Counted from the stretch's first letter, positions 19,698-29,100 are shown. The stretch is DNA of 64,000 nt from Hwanghaeella sp965227365 (GCF_965227365.1 NZ_OZ245754.1:4278001-4342000); one strand, 5' to 3'. Numbers and translations are program-made. The notes: generated by a model from the sequence alone, not told the origin.

Positions 19698-21781
19698 GCG
19701 AACTGGCCATAAATTTCGCCCCGCTCATCCCCTGGTGGGCCATCGCCGTCCTGGCCGGCATAGGGGTGCTGATCGCGGCCTATGGATTGTTCATGGGCGC
19801 CAGCGGGTCGTTGATCCGCCTGGCCGCCGCGGCGGTGCTGGCCCTGGCGCTTGCGAATCCATCGGCGATATCCGAAGACCGCGAACCGCTCAAGGACGTA
19901 GCCGTCATCCTGGTCGATGAGACACCGAGCCAAGGCCTGGCCGACCGGTCCGCGCAAACCGAAGCCGCCGTCGCCGAACTGACCAAGGAATTGGACCGGC
20001 ATGCCGCGACATTGGAGACACGGGTCGTGCGCCTGTCGCATTCGACGGTCGAGGAAGCCTCCACCGGAAGCCGTCTCCTTCGCCCGCTGCGTGATGCGCT
20101 CGCCGACGTACCGCCGCGGCGGGTCGCCGGAGCAATCATTGTCAGCGACGGCCAGATCCACGATCTGGATCAAATAGGCAGCGGTGACCAGGCGGCTCCC
20201 TTCCCCGCGCCGATCCATTCCCTAATCACCGGCAAGCCGGGCGAGGCGGATCGGCGGTTATCCGTGCTTGAAAGCCCCAGCTTCGGCCTCGTCGGGGAAA
20301 GCGCGGATCTGGTTGTCCGTGTCGACGACCCCGCCTCGGAAGGCCAGGCCGTGCGCGTGACCATCAAGGTCGACGGCAACTACATCCGGCCCGTCAGGGC
20401 GCAAGTCGGTGAAGACACGAAAATCAGCGTACCGCTGGATCATCGCGGCGCAACGGTCATCGAATTGGCGGTTCCCGAAGGACCGCAGGAACTGACGCTT
20501 CAGAACAACGAAGCCGTGGTGACGGTGAACGGCGTGCGCGACCGGCTCCGTGTCCTGCTGGTATCGGGCGAGCCGCATCCGGGCGAGCGAACCTGGCGCA
20601 ATCTTCTTAAATCCGATCCGTCGGTGGACCTCGTCCATTTCACCATTCTGCGTCCGCCGGAAAAGCAGGACGGCACGCCGATCCACGAACTCTCGCTGAT
20701 CGCCTTCCCGACCCGTGAACTGTTCGAGGTGAAACTGCACGAGTTCGATCTGGTCGTCTTCGATCGGTTCCGCCGGCGCGGCGTGTTGCCGTCGTTGTAT
20801 CTGTCGAACATCGTTGACTATGTGCAGAAGGGCGGTGCCTTTCTGGAAGCGAGCGGACCCAGCTTCGCCGGCCCTTACAGTCTTTTCCGCACACCGCTGG
20901 GACGGTTGCTGCCGGGCGAGCCTACCGGCGCGATCACCATGCGCGGTTTCAAACCGGACGTCACCGATGTCGGCAAACGCCACCCGGTGACCAGTCGCCT
21001 GCCGGGCGGCCCCGAAAGCTCCGCCAACGGCGAACCGCAATGGGGTCGCTGGTTCCGGCAGATCGAGATCGCGAACCCGACGGGCAATACCTTGATGCGG
21101 GGGCTGGACGGCCAGCCGCTTCTGGTCCTGAACCGGGCCGAAGAAGGCCGTGTCGCCCAGTTCCTGAGCGATCAGATCTGGCTATGGGCGCGCGGCTTCG
21201 AAAGCGGCGGCCCGCAGCGGGAACTGCTGCGCCGGCTGGCCCATTGGCTGATGAAAGAGCCCGATCTGGAGGAAGACGACCTGCGGGCGGAACTGCAGGG
21301 CGGTTTGTTGACGATCACCCGGCGTTCCCTGGAGGAGCGAGCCTTCATCGCCAGCGTGACCGATCCCGACGGCGTCGAGAAATCCGTGCCGCTGGAACTT
21401 GGCGAGGACGGCATTCATCGCGGAGCCCTGCCGGTGACGCGTGCGGGCGTTTACCGCATCAGCGACGGCACCCTGGTCGCGATTACGGCGGTCGGCGACT
21501 TGAACCCGATCGAATATAGCGAGGTTGCGGCGACGACCGAAAATCTGGCCCCACTGTCCGAGGTAACCGGGGGAAGAACCGAATGGCTGGTCAACGGCCT
21601 GCCGCGGATCCGTCGAACGGATCCGGACCGGCCCGCGAACGGACCGGGTTGGATCGGCCTGCGCGAAAACGGCGATTTCGTGGTGACCGGCATTTCGGCG
21701 ACGACGCTGCTTCCGGCTGCACTGGTTCTGGCTTTGTTGCTTGGGTTGATGTCCCTGGGTTGGTGGCGGGAAGCGAAATAG
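19694..21781 (+). CDS. Large membrane protein with degenerate VWA-like and glutamine-amidotransferase-like regions
   Basis: 695 residues. Two N-terminal helices (PWWAIAVLAGIGVLIAAYGLFMG, LIRLAAAAVLALALANP) and one C-terminal helix (LLPAALVLALLLGLMSLGWW) flank a large soluble region. Just after the second helix comes VAVILVDETPSQGLADRS, a VWA-like strand with the metal site reduced to D-E-T-P-S. Residues about 290-520 (RVLLVSGEPHPGERTWRNLL...GGAFLEASGPSFAGPY...GRVAQFLSDQIWLWARG) resemble the GATase-like domain of alphaproteobacterial 'glutamine amidotransferase' Bat-type proteins. ATGA overlap with the preceding gene shows tight coupling. Confidence 0.8.
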   Translation: MSELAINFAPLIPWWAIAVLAGIGVLIAAYGLFMGASGSLIRLAAAAVLALALANPSAISEDREPLKDVAVILVDETPSQGLADRSAQTEAAVAELTKELDRHAATLETRVVRLSHSTVEEASTGSRLLRPLRDALADVPPRRVAGAIIVSDGQIHDLDQIGSGDQAAPFPAPIHSLITGKPGEADRRLSVLESPSFGLVGESADLVVRVDDPASEGQAVRVTIKVDGNYIRPVRAQVGEDTKISVPLDHRGATVIELAVPEGPQELTLQNNEAVVTVNGVRDRLRVLLVSGEPHPGERTWRNLLKSDPSVDLVHFTILRPPEKQDGTPIHELSLIAFPTRELFEVKLHEFDLVVFDRFRRRGVLPSLYLSNIVDYVQKGGAFLEASGPSFAGPYSLFRTPLGRLLPGEPTGAITMRGFKPDVTDVGKRHPVTSRLPGGPESSANGEPQWGRWFRQIEIANPTGNTLMRGLDGQPLLVLNRAEEGRVAQFLSDQIWLWARGFESGGPQRELLRRLAHWLMKEPDLEEDDLRAELQGGLLTITRRSLEERAFIASVTDPDGVEKSVPLELGEDGIHRGALPVTRAGVYRISDGTLVAITAVGDLNPIEYSEVAATTENLAPLSEVTGGRTEWLVNGLPRIRRTDPDRPANGPGWIGLRENGDFVVTGISATTLLPAALVLALLLGLMSLGWWREAK

Positions 21782-21972
21782 GCGCGGCCCTGACGCACGG
21801 TTCTTCGCATCGCCGGCCCGTGAAACACATCCGAATACCCTGCATCACGGACCATTCATGAAACAGTGCGCCCCGTGCGCATGTGCCGCTTGCGGTGCGG
21901 GTTCGGAAGCTGGCAAAGTAATCGCCCTGATTTCTCAGGAACCTCACAGGTTTGGCACATACCGGGACATCC

Positions 21973-23184
21973 ATGGACGTCGAAGAGCGTAACAGAACAG
22001 AAGTTTCGAACCCCTCCAACGAGGTGACCGAAAAGTTCGGCCGGCCCCTGCGTGAGCAGTTCTTCCTGGAACCGGAATGCACCTACCTGAACCATGGATC
22101 CTTCGGCGCCCTGGCGAAACCGGTCGCGGCGGCGGCGGACGCCCTGAGACTGCAAGCGGAACGGCAGCCGTCCCGATTCATGATGGACGAATTGCCGGAT
22201 CTGATCCGTGATTCAGCCGATAGTCTCGCCAAGTATCTGGGTGCGCGCGGTCGCGACATCGTCTTCGTCGATAATGCGACGACGGCCGTCAACGCGGTGC
22301 TCCGGTCGCTCGCCTTCCTTCCGGGCGACGAGATCGTTACGACTTCCTTCTGTTACAACGCCGTCCGCAAGACCCTGGAATTCGTGTCGGAACGCGCAAA
22401 CGCGCGCTTGGTCACCGCCGAGATGCCGTTTCCGCTGATCAGTCCGGCGGACACGGTACAAGCCATCGCCTCCGCCATGACCCGTCGGACCCGTCTGCTG
22501 GTTGTCGATCATGTCACGTCCGAGACCGGTCTGGTTCTACCGATCAACGATATCGTCCGGTTGGCGCGAAGCCGGAACATCCCGGTCCTGGTCGACGGGG
22601 CCCATGCCCCGGGCATGCTGCCGGTGAAACTGGAGCAGTTGGACGCGACCTGGTACGCCGGCAATTGCCACAAATGGATGGGGACGCCGCGGGGTGCCGG
22701 TTTTCTATGGACCTATCCCGACTTTCAGCCGCGGGTCCGGCCGACCACGATCAGCCACTATATCAGCAACGGATACAATGCCGCTTTCGACTGGCCGGGA
22801 ACCAAAGATTTCACCGCTTGGCTCAGCGTGCCCGCGGCGATCGATTTCCGGGCAGGACTGGGCGAGGCGGAGATTTACGCCTATTGCCGGCGTCTGACCG
22901 CCCGCGCCGCCCGACTGCTGTCCGACACATGGCAATCCGATCTCGGCTCCCCCCGCGGGATGATGGGTTTCGTCGCCACCGTCGCGCTGCCGTCCTCGGC
23001 AAAGGCCACGCCGGCGGCGGCCGACAAGATCCGCCGGACCCTGCGCACCGAGCACAATCTCGAGACCTACGTAAAGGCGATCGACGGTCGTTTCTGGGTG
23101 CGGGTCTCAGCCTATGTTTACAACGACCTGAGCGAGTTCGAACGGCTGGCGGAACTGGCGCCAAAGGTCGCCGCCGACCTGTAG
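21973..23184 (+). CDS. PLP-dependent class V aminotransferase family protein (isopenicillin N epimerase-like)
   Basis: 403 residues. The opening LEPECTYLNHGSFGALAKPV is typical of the isopenicillin N epimerase-like branch. The PLP-contacting Asp is in VLVDGAHAPGM and the Schiff-base lysine in YAGNCHKWMGTPRGAGFLW. Substrate is unknown; members include epimerases and cysteine-desulfurase-like enzymes. The start is uncertain: a TTG at 21952 extends it by 7 residues, but the ATG at 21973 has GGGA 5 bases upstream. A DUF1330 gene follows 79 bases later. Confidence 0.87.
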   Translation: MDVEERNRTEVSNPSNEVTEKFGRPLREQFFLEPECTYLNHGSFGALAKPVAAAADALRLQAERQPSRFMMDELPDLIRDSADSLAKYLGARGRDIVFVDNATTAVNAVLRSLAFLPGDEIVTTSFCYNAVRKTLEFVSERANARLVTAEMPFPLISPADTVQAIASAMTRRTRLLVVDHVTSETGLVLPINDIVRLARSRNIPVLVDGAHAPGMLPVKLEQLDATWYAGNCHKWMGTPRGAGFLWTYPDFQPRVRPTTISHYISNGYNAAFDWPGTKDFTAWLSVPAAIDFRAGLGEAEIYAYCRRLTARAARLLSDTWQSDLGSPRGMMGFVATVALPSSAKATPAAADKIRRTLRTEHNLETYVKAIDGRFWVRVSAYVYNDLSEFERLAELAPKVAADL

Positions 23185-23217
23185 GCCAACCAATGAGCCA
23201 ACCAATGGGCCAACCTT
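23185..23217 (+). repeat. Short 12-base tandem repeat after the aminotransferase gene
   Basis: GCCAACCAATGA and GCCAACCAATGG are followed by a partial third copy (GCCAACC). The repeats create the start of a 24-codon frame (23193-23267, MSQPMGQPFG...) whose stop overlaps the DUF1330 start codon. Likely a replication-slippage product; possibly a leader peptide. Confidence 0.6.
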
Positions 23218-23263
23218 TCGGCATTATCGGAAACCTGAAAATCCAGAAGAATGGAGACGCCCG

Positions 23264-23557
23264 ATGAAAGGGTATTGGATCGTCCTTGGAACGGCTGTCA
23301 CCGATCAGGCGGCGCAAGAGGAATACGGTCGGTTGTGGCGTCCGATCGCGGAAAAGTATCAGGCGAAGGTCAATCCGTCGAAAGTGCCGCCGGTTCTAAA
23401 GGAAAGCCGCAACACGGCACGCGTCATCATCGTCGAGTTTCCGACGTATGAGGCGGCTGTCTCCTGTTACGAGGACCCTGCCTATCAGGAAGCAAAAAAG
23501 GTCGCCAATACCGCTGGCCAGCGGGACCTGCTGATCATCCAAGCGGAAATCGAATAG
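23264..23557 (+). CDS. DUF1330 domain protein
   Basis: 97 residues, a single alpha/beta-barrel dimer domain. MKGYWIVLGTAVTDQAAQEEY at the start and ARVIIVEFPTYEAAVSCYEDPAYQEA are standard for DUF1330, small proteins of unknown function with a ferredoxin-like fold. GGAG precedes the ATG at about 8 bases. The preceding aminotransferase is on the same strand. Confidence 0.9.
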   Translation: MKGYWIVLGTAVTDQAAQEEYGRLWRPIAEKYQAKVNPSKVPPVLKESRNTARVIIVEFPTYEAAVSCYEDPAYQEAKKVANTAGQRDLLIIQAEIE

Positions 23558-23584
23558 CGAACCGGACCGTCGCCCCTGTCAGAT

Positions 23585-24454
23585 CTACCACTTGAACAAA
23601 TCGGCGGCATGGGTCGGTCGCGCGCCGTACTTCCTGGACAACGCGTCGATACCCTGCGCGGTCACGGGCCGGTCGATTTCCTCGCCATGAATGCCGCCCA
23701 GGATCAGGAGCGAGTCTATCCCTGCGTCGTTCGCCCCCTTGATATCATGGATCAATGAATCGCCGACGCCGATCGCGCGGTCCAGCCCGCCCGCGATTTC
23801 GCTGCACATTTCATACACTTCCCGGGTCGGCTTTCCGTGCCAGCGGACTCGACCGCCGCGTTTCTCGTATACCTCGGCGATCGCGCCGGGGCACATTTTC
23901 AGGCTGCCATCGGGCTGAACGCTTACCCGGTCGGGATTCGCGCAGATCATCGGCAAGTCCCGAGCAAGCCCTTCCGCCAGGGCGGGTTCGTACCATTCCA
24001 GATCCTGGTGGTCGGTGCCGGCGCACAGAATGAAGTCCGCCTCCGCGATTCGCTCGACTTCCTCGAATCCGGTTCCCTCGACGATGCCCCGGTTCGGGTC
24101 CCAGGCGAAGATCAGGAACTTCGGGCCCAGGGCGGCGTAGAACGGATCGGTCCGGGTCGACAGATTCCGGTAGACCAGTTCGCCGGATGTGATGATTTCC
24201 AGATACAGCGACCGATCGACGCCGAGACTGTCGAGACGACCATGCGAGTCGGATGCGCGCTTGCCGGAATTCGAGAGGATGATGGTTCTCTTGCCCGCAT
24301 CGGCAAGGCGGCGCATGGCATCCAGCGCACCGGGATGAAGCGTCACCCCGTCATGAATGACACCCCATTGGTCCAGCAGATAGGTATCGTACTCGTCGGC
24401 AAGGTTTCCGATTCCGTCAATAATTCGCACTGCGTGCGCCGATTGTTCGGCCAT
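23585..24454 (-). CDS. HAD-superfamily class IIA hydrolase (TIGR01459 type)
   Basis: 289 residues. Motif I reads LLDQWGVIHDG, so the usual second aspartate of DxD is Trp, as is normal in the TIGR01459 subfamily. Motif II is TIILSNSGKR. Motif III/IV is AIGVGDSLIHDIKGANDAGIDSLLILGG, with the acidic metal ligands. The class IIA cap holds FILCAGTDHQD and ICANPDRVS. It is probably a small-molecule phosphatase, but the loss of the second Asp leaves phosphatase activity in question. It is convergent with DUF1330 and upstream of the TipF-like gene on the same strand. Confidence 0.88.
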   Translation of the reverse strand: MAEQSAHAVRIIDGIGNLADEYDTYLLDQWGVIHDGVTLHPGALDAMRRLADAGKRTIILSNSGKRASDSHGRLDSLGVDRSLYLEIITSGELVYRNLSTRTDPFYAALGPKFLIFAWDPNRGIVEGTGFEEVERIAEADFILCAGTDHQDLEWYEPALAEGLARDLPMICANPDRVSVQPDGSLKMCPGAIAEVYEKRGGRVRWHGKPTREVYEMCSEIAGGLDRAIGVGDSLIHDIKGANDAGIDSLLILGGIHGEEIDRPVTAQGIDALSRKYGARPTHAADLFKW

Positions 24455-24506
24455 CTGCTGCTTCCCGTTTTCCTTAGATGTTAACGAAGGGCCGGCCTTC
24501 CGACGG

Positions 24507-25865
24507 TCATCCCGCCTGCCCGGCCGATCCTTTCAGCCCGGGATCCTTGCTGGGCCGTGGCTCACCGAACAGATATCCCTGCCCGTAGTCGATATTGAAG
24601 TCCAACAAATCAAGCAACATGCGCTCGCTCTCGATCCGTTCGACGATCAGGTCGATGCCATGTTGATCCAATTGCTGTTTCAGGGACCGCACGGCGGCAC
24701 CGTTGCCGGATTCGATCAATTCCAGAAGCATCTTTGCCGCAACCTTTACCGATCGGAACCCCTTCTCGGCCAGGTCGGGCATGTCGAGGTCAAGGTCGCT
24801 GACCCCATCCATGGAGAAGCGATATCCCGCGTCCCTCAGCTTCGTGAAATACTCGTCCAACCCCTCCGGCGCGTTCACCAGGTCGGATTGCGCCACTTCC
24901 AACACGACATTCGACGCCAATTCCTTGTGTCGCTGCATGTATGTCACGATGTCGCGGACGAAGTCGTCATCGCTGAGCGTATTGGCGGACAGGTTGCAGA
25001 AAAATACCGCCGTCGCGTCCCGGCGATGCAGCTTGCCGAGCAGTTGCAGACACCGGAACAAGAGGATGTTGTCGATCGATGTCAGCAGACCGGCGCTCTT
25101 GGCAGGACCGATATAGGTCCCCGGCCGCAACACCGCCCCATCGGCATCGCGGACGCGGCTGTAACACTCGAAGAACCGGCGCTTGCGTTGCGGCAGGCTG
25201 ACGATCGGCTGCAGATAGAGATCGACACGGTCCTGTTCCAGGCTTTCGCGCAACAGGGCAAGCGGATCCGCCGGGGCGCCGCCGTCCGCCGCACGTCCAT
25301 CGACGCCGCCGACCACCCGCAAAGGGGCCCGGCCGGACGACGGCACGGGCGCATCTCCGTCTTCCGGTGTCAGCCCCTTCGGCGGGCCGACGGTCTGCAA
25401 GGTATCCAACAGACGCTGCAGGACCAGGATCTCCGCGGCGTCGGCATCGCCGTCCCGGGAGAGGGATGGTTCGGCCCGCGCCGGGGCCGTGTCTCGGCCG
25501 GCATTGGCCGGCATGTCGTGTGCCGCTGCGATTTGAGCCTGCCGACCGGCCGGCGTTCCCACATCCTGCTTCCTGTCGCCGGGATTTCCTTCGCTGATTT
25601 GTACGTCGATCTCCACCGGGCGCGGCGGCGGCGCTACTTCGTCCTGCAAGCGGTCATAGGCGCGTTTCAGCGCCGTCATGCTGCGGACCAGCCGGTGTTC
25701 CGTCATATGTCGGGTAACGACCTCATGCGCCAAGGCACATAGGAGGAAAAGCACCAGGGCGATGAGTACCGGCGGCTCGCCGAACAACGCATGCGCCACG
25801 TAACCCGCGCCCGCGGTCAAAAGACCGTAGGTGACAACGATTACACCATGGGCGAAAGGGGTCAT
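24507..25865 (-). CDS. Membrane-anchored degenerate EAL-domain protein, TipF-like
   Basis: 452 residues. Two N-terminal membrane helices (GVIVVTYGLLTAGAGYVAHALFG and VLIALVLFLLCALAHEVV) are followed by a short coiled coil, a Pro/Ala-rich linker (about 77-205) and an EAL domain (about 210-440). The catalytic signature is broken: the EAL motif is E-C-Y (FFECYSRV), and the DDFGTG loop reads MDGVSDLD. Residues of NLS, LEVAQ, KVAAKML, ERIES and QGYLFGEP remain. Layout and length match Caulobacter TipF, a c-di-GMP effector that positions the flagellum, so it more likely binds than degrades c-di-GMP. The TipF name is an inference. Confidence 0.82.
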   Translation of the reverse strand: MTPFAHGVIVVTYGLLTAGAGYVAHALFGEPPVLIALVLFLLCALAHEVVTRHMTEHRLVRSMTALKRAYDRLQDEVAPPPRPVEIDVQISEGNPGDRKQDVGTPAGRQAQIAAAHDMPANAGRDTAPARAEPSLSRDGDADAAEILVLQRLLDTLQTVGPPKGLTPEDGDAPVPSSGRAPLRVVGGVDGRAADGGAPADPLALLRESLEQDRVDLYLQPIVSLPQRKRRFFECYSRVRDADGAVLRPGTYIGPAKSAGLLTSIDNILLFRCLQLLGKLHRRDATAVFFCNLSANTLSDDDFVRDIVTYMQRHKELASNVVLEVAQSDLVNAPEGLDEYFTKLRDAGYRFSMDGVSDLDLDMPDLAEKGFRSVKVAAKMLLELIESGNGAAVRSLKQQLDQHGIDLIVERIESERMLLDLLDFNIDYGQGYLFGEPRPSKDPGLKGSAGQAG

Positions 25866-25962
25866 CGGCAGCCGGAACCTTCGTCAAAATCCGCTTCAGG
25901 GTACGGCGGCAAGGCCAGGGCAGCAAGAGAGAGCGGCACGGATCTGCGCATCGCGCCCAAGG

Positions 25963-27048
25963 TCAGCGATGGTCGGCACCCACCGCGGAGCCGATCCGCG
26001 TGAAACCATCCGACACCATGGCCGCCAGCAGGTCCCGCTTGATCGTCGCCACCAGTGCGGGCCCGTCATAGGCAAGCGCCGTATAAAGCTGAACGAGGCT
26101 GGCCCCGGCACGGATTTTCGCATAGGCATCCGCCCCACTGGAGACGCCGCCGACCCCAACCAAAGGCACGCGGCCTTCGGTTCGGCGGTAGAAATCACGA
26201 AGCACTTCCGTCGATCGCGCGAAGAGCGGCCGGCCCGACAGACCTCCCGCCTCACCGGCAACCGCTTTATCCTTCAAGTCATCCGGACGGGTGATCGTGG
26301 TATTCGATACGATCAGACCGTCGACGAGGCCGTGCTCCTGTCCCGTCAGCGCGAACGCCGACAGATCAGCGATATCTTCATCCGTCAGGTCGGGCGCGAC
26401 CTTCACCAGGACCGGCGGCAGCACACCAGACAAGCCCGGTTTTTTCGCGGCCTTCACCGCCTCGATGATCCGCAGCAATTCATCCGTGCTCTGCAGCGCG
26501 CGAAGCCCCGGTGTGTTGGGTGAAGAGACATTCACGACCAGATAATCGGCAAATTCCGACAGTTTTGCAGTTCCGGTCCCATAGTCGGCGGCGGCGTCCT
26601 CGCTGGTCTTGTTCTTGCCCAGATTGACGCCGACGATCGCACCCGGTTTCGACCGGTCACCGCGCCGCTCCAGGTTCATGCGCGCCGTCTCGGCGCCATC
26701 GTTATTGAAACCCATGCGGTTGATCACCGCCCGATCGGCCGGCAGGCGGAAAAGCCTCGGCCTCGGATTACCAGGCTGAGCCAAGGGCGTAATGGAGCCG
26801 ACCTCGACGAAACCAAGCCCGATCCGGCCCATGGGGCCGTAAACCTCGGCGTTTTTGTCGAATCCGGCGGCCAGACCGATCGGGTTGGGAAACTCCATGC
26901 CGAGTACACGAATCGCAAGACGCGGGTCGTCCTGATCGGCGGCGGTCGGTCCAAAGCCGCTTTTCAGCGCACGGATCGTCAACCGGTGCGCGGTTTCCGG
27001 ATCAAGGCGCGCCAGAAAGGGTCGAATAATTGTGTCGAAGAGCATCAT
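25963..27048 (-). CDS. pyrD: Quinone-dependent dihydroorotate dehydrogenase (class 2)
   Basis: 361 residues. It oxidises dihydroorotate to orotate in pyrimidine synthesis and reduces membrane quinone. FMN and substrate motifs are INRMGFNNDG, VNVSSPNTPGLR (with the class-2 Ser base), VKVAPDLTDEDI, and GVGGVSSGADAYAKIRAGASL. The N-terminal RPFLARLDPETAHRLTIRALK helix is the class-2 membrane-docking part. The frame is open 30 codons further, but MMLFDTIIRPFL is the normal start; 27045 is an equally possible Met. It is divergent from lepA. Confidence 0.96.
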   Translation of the reverse strand: MMLFDTIIRPFLARLDPETAHRLTIRALKSGFGPTAADQDDPRLAIRVLGMEFPNPIGLAAGFDKNAEVYGPMGRIGLGFVEVGSITPLAQPGNPRPRLFRLPADRAVINRMGFNNDGAETARMNLERRGDRSKPGAIVGVNLGKNKTSEDAAADYGTGTAKLSEFADYLVVNVSSPNTPGLRALQSTDELLRIIEAVKAAKKPGLSGVLPPVLVKVAPDLTDEDIADLSAFALTGQEHGLVDGLIVSNTTITRPDDLKDKAVAGEAGGLSGRPLFARSTEVLRDFYRRTEGRVPLVGVGGVSSGADAYAKIRAGASLVQLYTALAYDGPALVATIKRDLLAAMVSDGFTRIGSAVGADHR

Positions 27049-27239
27049 GATGGGGTCTTGCTGTATCAGTCCGAAATGCTCCGCGCACGCCTTTCTTGCG
27101 ACGTTGAGGAGGAGATTGCGGATTCCAAGGGCTGGCACTATTGTGCGCCGCCTCTAAATACAGTGTTTTCAGGGAATGTTTGCCGGCCGACCGGTGCCGG
27201 GACAAGCTGCCCATAGAAGAATTGGAATACCGACCCGCG

Positions 27240-29048
27240 ATGACAGATATCGCCCGAATTCGTAACTTCGCGATTATCGCCCATATCGACCATGGGAAAT
27301 CCACCCTGGCCGACAGGCTGATTCAGCAATGCGGCGGCCTGACCGACCGCGAGATGAAGCAGCAGGTTCTCGATTCCATGGATATCGAGCGCGAGCGCGG
27401 CATTACCATCAAGGCGCAGGCGGTCCGGCTGAAATACACGGCCAAGGACGGCCATGAATACACGATCAACCTGATCGACACCCCCGGGCATGTGGACTTT
27501 TCCTATGAAGTGTCCCGCAGCCTGGCGGCTTGTGAGGGCTCCCTGCTGGTCGTCGACGCCAGCCAGGGCGTGGAGGCCCAGACCCTGGCCAATGTCTATC
27601 TGGCCATTGAGAACAATCACGAGATCATTCCCGTCCTGAACAAGATCGACCTCCCTGCCGCCGAACCGGAACGGGTCAAGGCCCAGATCGAGGACGTGAT
27701 CGGCATCGACGCCAGCGACGCGCTGGAAATTTCCGCGAAGACCGGTATGGGGATCGACGCGGTGCTGGAAGCGATCGTCACACGGCTGCCGGCACCGAAG
27801 ACGTCGGACGAGCCGAACCCGAAACTTCGCGCCTTGCTTGTCGACAGTTGGTACGACGCCTATTTGGGCGTGGTCGCGCTGCTCCGCGTCCGCGAAGGCG
27901 TGATCCGCAAAGGGATGAAACTGCGCATGCTGTCGACCGGCGCCGCCCATGAGGTGGACCGCGTCGGCGTGCTGACGCCGAAAGGTCTTGTGGTAGACGA
28001 ATTGGGCCCGGGCGAGGTGGGCTTCATCACCGCCAGCATCAAGACCGTTTCGGATTGCAAGGTCGGTGACACCCTGACGGAAGACCGTCGCCCGACGGAC
28101 CAGCCCCTGCCGGGCTTCAAACCCTCGGTCCCGGTCGTCTTCTGCGGCCTGTTCCCGGTGGACAGTTCGGAATTCGAGACACTACGCGAAGCCTTGGGCA
28201 AACTGGCGTTGAACGATTCCAGCTTCCATTACGAAATGGAAAGCTCCGCCGCCCTGGGATTCGGCTTCCGTTGCGGCTTCCTGGGCCTGCTGCATCTGGA
28301 GATCATTCAGGAACGGTTGAATCGCGAATTCGACCTGGATCTGATCTCCACGGCACCGTCGGTCGTCTACCGAATTCATCAGAGCAACGGGAAGATGATC
28401 GAGCTGCATAATCCGGCGGATTATCCGGACCCGACGATCATCGAGAGCATTGAGGAACCCTGGATCAAGGCGACCATCATGGTGCCGGACGACTTCCTGG
28501 GCCCTGTGCTGACACTATGCACGGAACGGCGCGGCGAGCAGATCGAACTGACCTATGTCGGCTCGCGGGCAATGGCGGTCTATCGCCTGCCGCTGAACGA
28601 AGTCGTTTTCGATTTCTACGACCGGCTGAAATCCGTCAGCCGCGGTTACGCCTCCTTCGATTACGAGTTGGACAGCTACAAGGAAGGCGATCTGGTGAAA
28701 GTGTCGATCCTGATAAACGGCGACCCGGTCGACGCCCTGGCCATGATCGTGCACCGGTCCCAGGCCGAGTTTCGGGGCCGGGCGATCTGCGGGCGGCTGA
28801 AGGACCTGATTCCGCGCCAGCTGTTCAAGGTGGCCCTGCAGGCCGCGATCGGCGGCAAGGTCATCGCGCGCGAAACCCTGGGCGCCTTGCGCAAGGACGT
28901 GACGGCGAAATGTTACGGCGGTGACGTTTCGCGGAAGCGGAAACTGCTTGAAAAGCAGAAGGAAGGTAAAAAACGCATGCGGCAGTTCGGCAAGGTCGAC
29001 ATCCCGCAATCGGCCTTCCTGGAGGCGTTGAAAATGGGCGACAACTGA
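27240..29048 (+). CDS. lepA: Elongation factor 4 (LepA) GTPase
   Basis: 602 residues, standard for LepA. G1 AHIDHGKSTLADRL, the switch stretch ERGITIKAQAVRL, G3 DTPGHVDF and G4 NKIDLP are all present. The LepA-specific C-terminal domain ends in RKRKLLEKQKEGKKRMRQFG...FLEALK. It back-translocates or remodels stalled ribosomes. The frame is open 33 codons upstream, but MTDIARIRNFAIIAHIDHG is the family start. It shares a 191-base divergent region with pyrD. Confidence 0.98.
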   Translation: MTDIARIRNFAIIAHIDHGKSTLADRLIQQCGGLTDREMKQQVLDSMDIERERGITIKAQAVRLKYTAKDGHEYTINLIDTPGHVDFSYEVSRSLAACEGSLLVVDASQGVEAQTLANVYLAIENNHEIIPVLNKIDLPAAEPERVKAQIEDVIGIDASDALEISAKTGMGIDAVLEAIVTRLPAPKTSDEPNPKLRALLVDSWYDAYLGVVALLRVREGVIRKGMKLRMLSTGAAHEVDRVGVLTPKGLVVDELGPGEVGFITASIKTVSDCKVGDTLTEDRRPTDQPLPGFKPSVPVVFCGLFPVDSSEFETLREALGKLALNDSSFHYEMESSAALGFGFRCGFLGLLHLEIIQERLNREFDLDLISTAPSVVYRIHQSNGKMIELHNPADYPDPTIIESIEEPWIKATIMVPDDFLGPVLTLCTERRGEQIELTYVGSRAMAVYRLPLNEVVFDFYDRLKSVSRGYASFDYELDSYKEGDLVKVSILINGDPVDALAMIVHRSQAEFRGRAICGRLKDLIPRQLFKVALQAAIGGKVIARETLGALRKDVTAKCYGGDVSRKRKLLEKQKEGKKRMRQFGKVDIPQSAFLEALKMGDN

Positions 29049-29100
29049 CGCCCCTTCTATTCCGGATTGCTCTCTGCCCGATTGAAGCCGGCGAAACGCG

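Noticed and set aside
21858..21992. 44-residue Cys-rich frame (MKQCAPCACAACGAG...) before the aminotransferase
   Set aside because: Only a weak ribosome-binding site and it runs out of frame into the aminotransferase gene; too short to support without conservation data.
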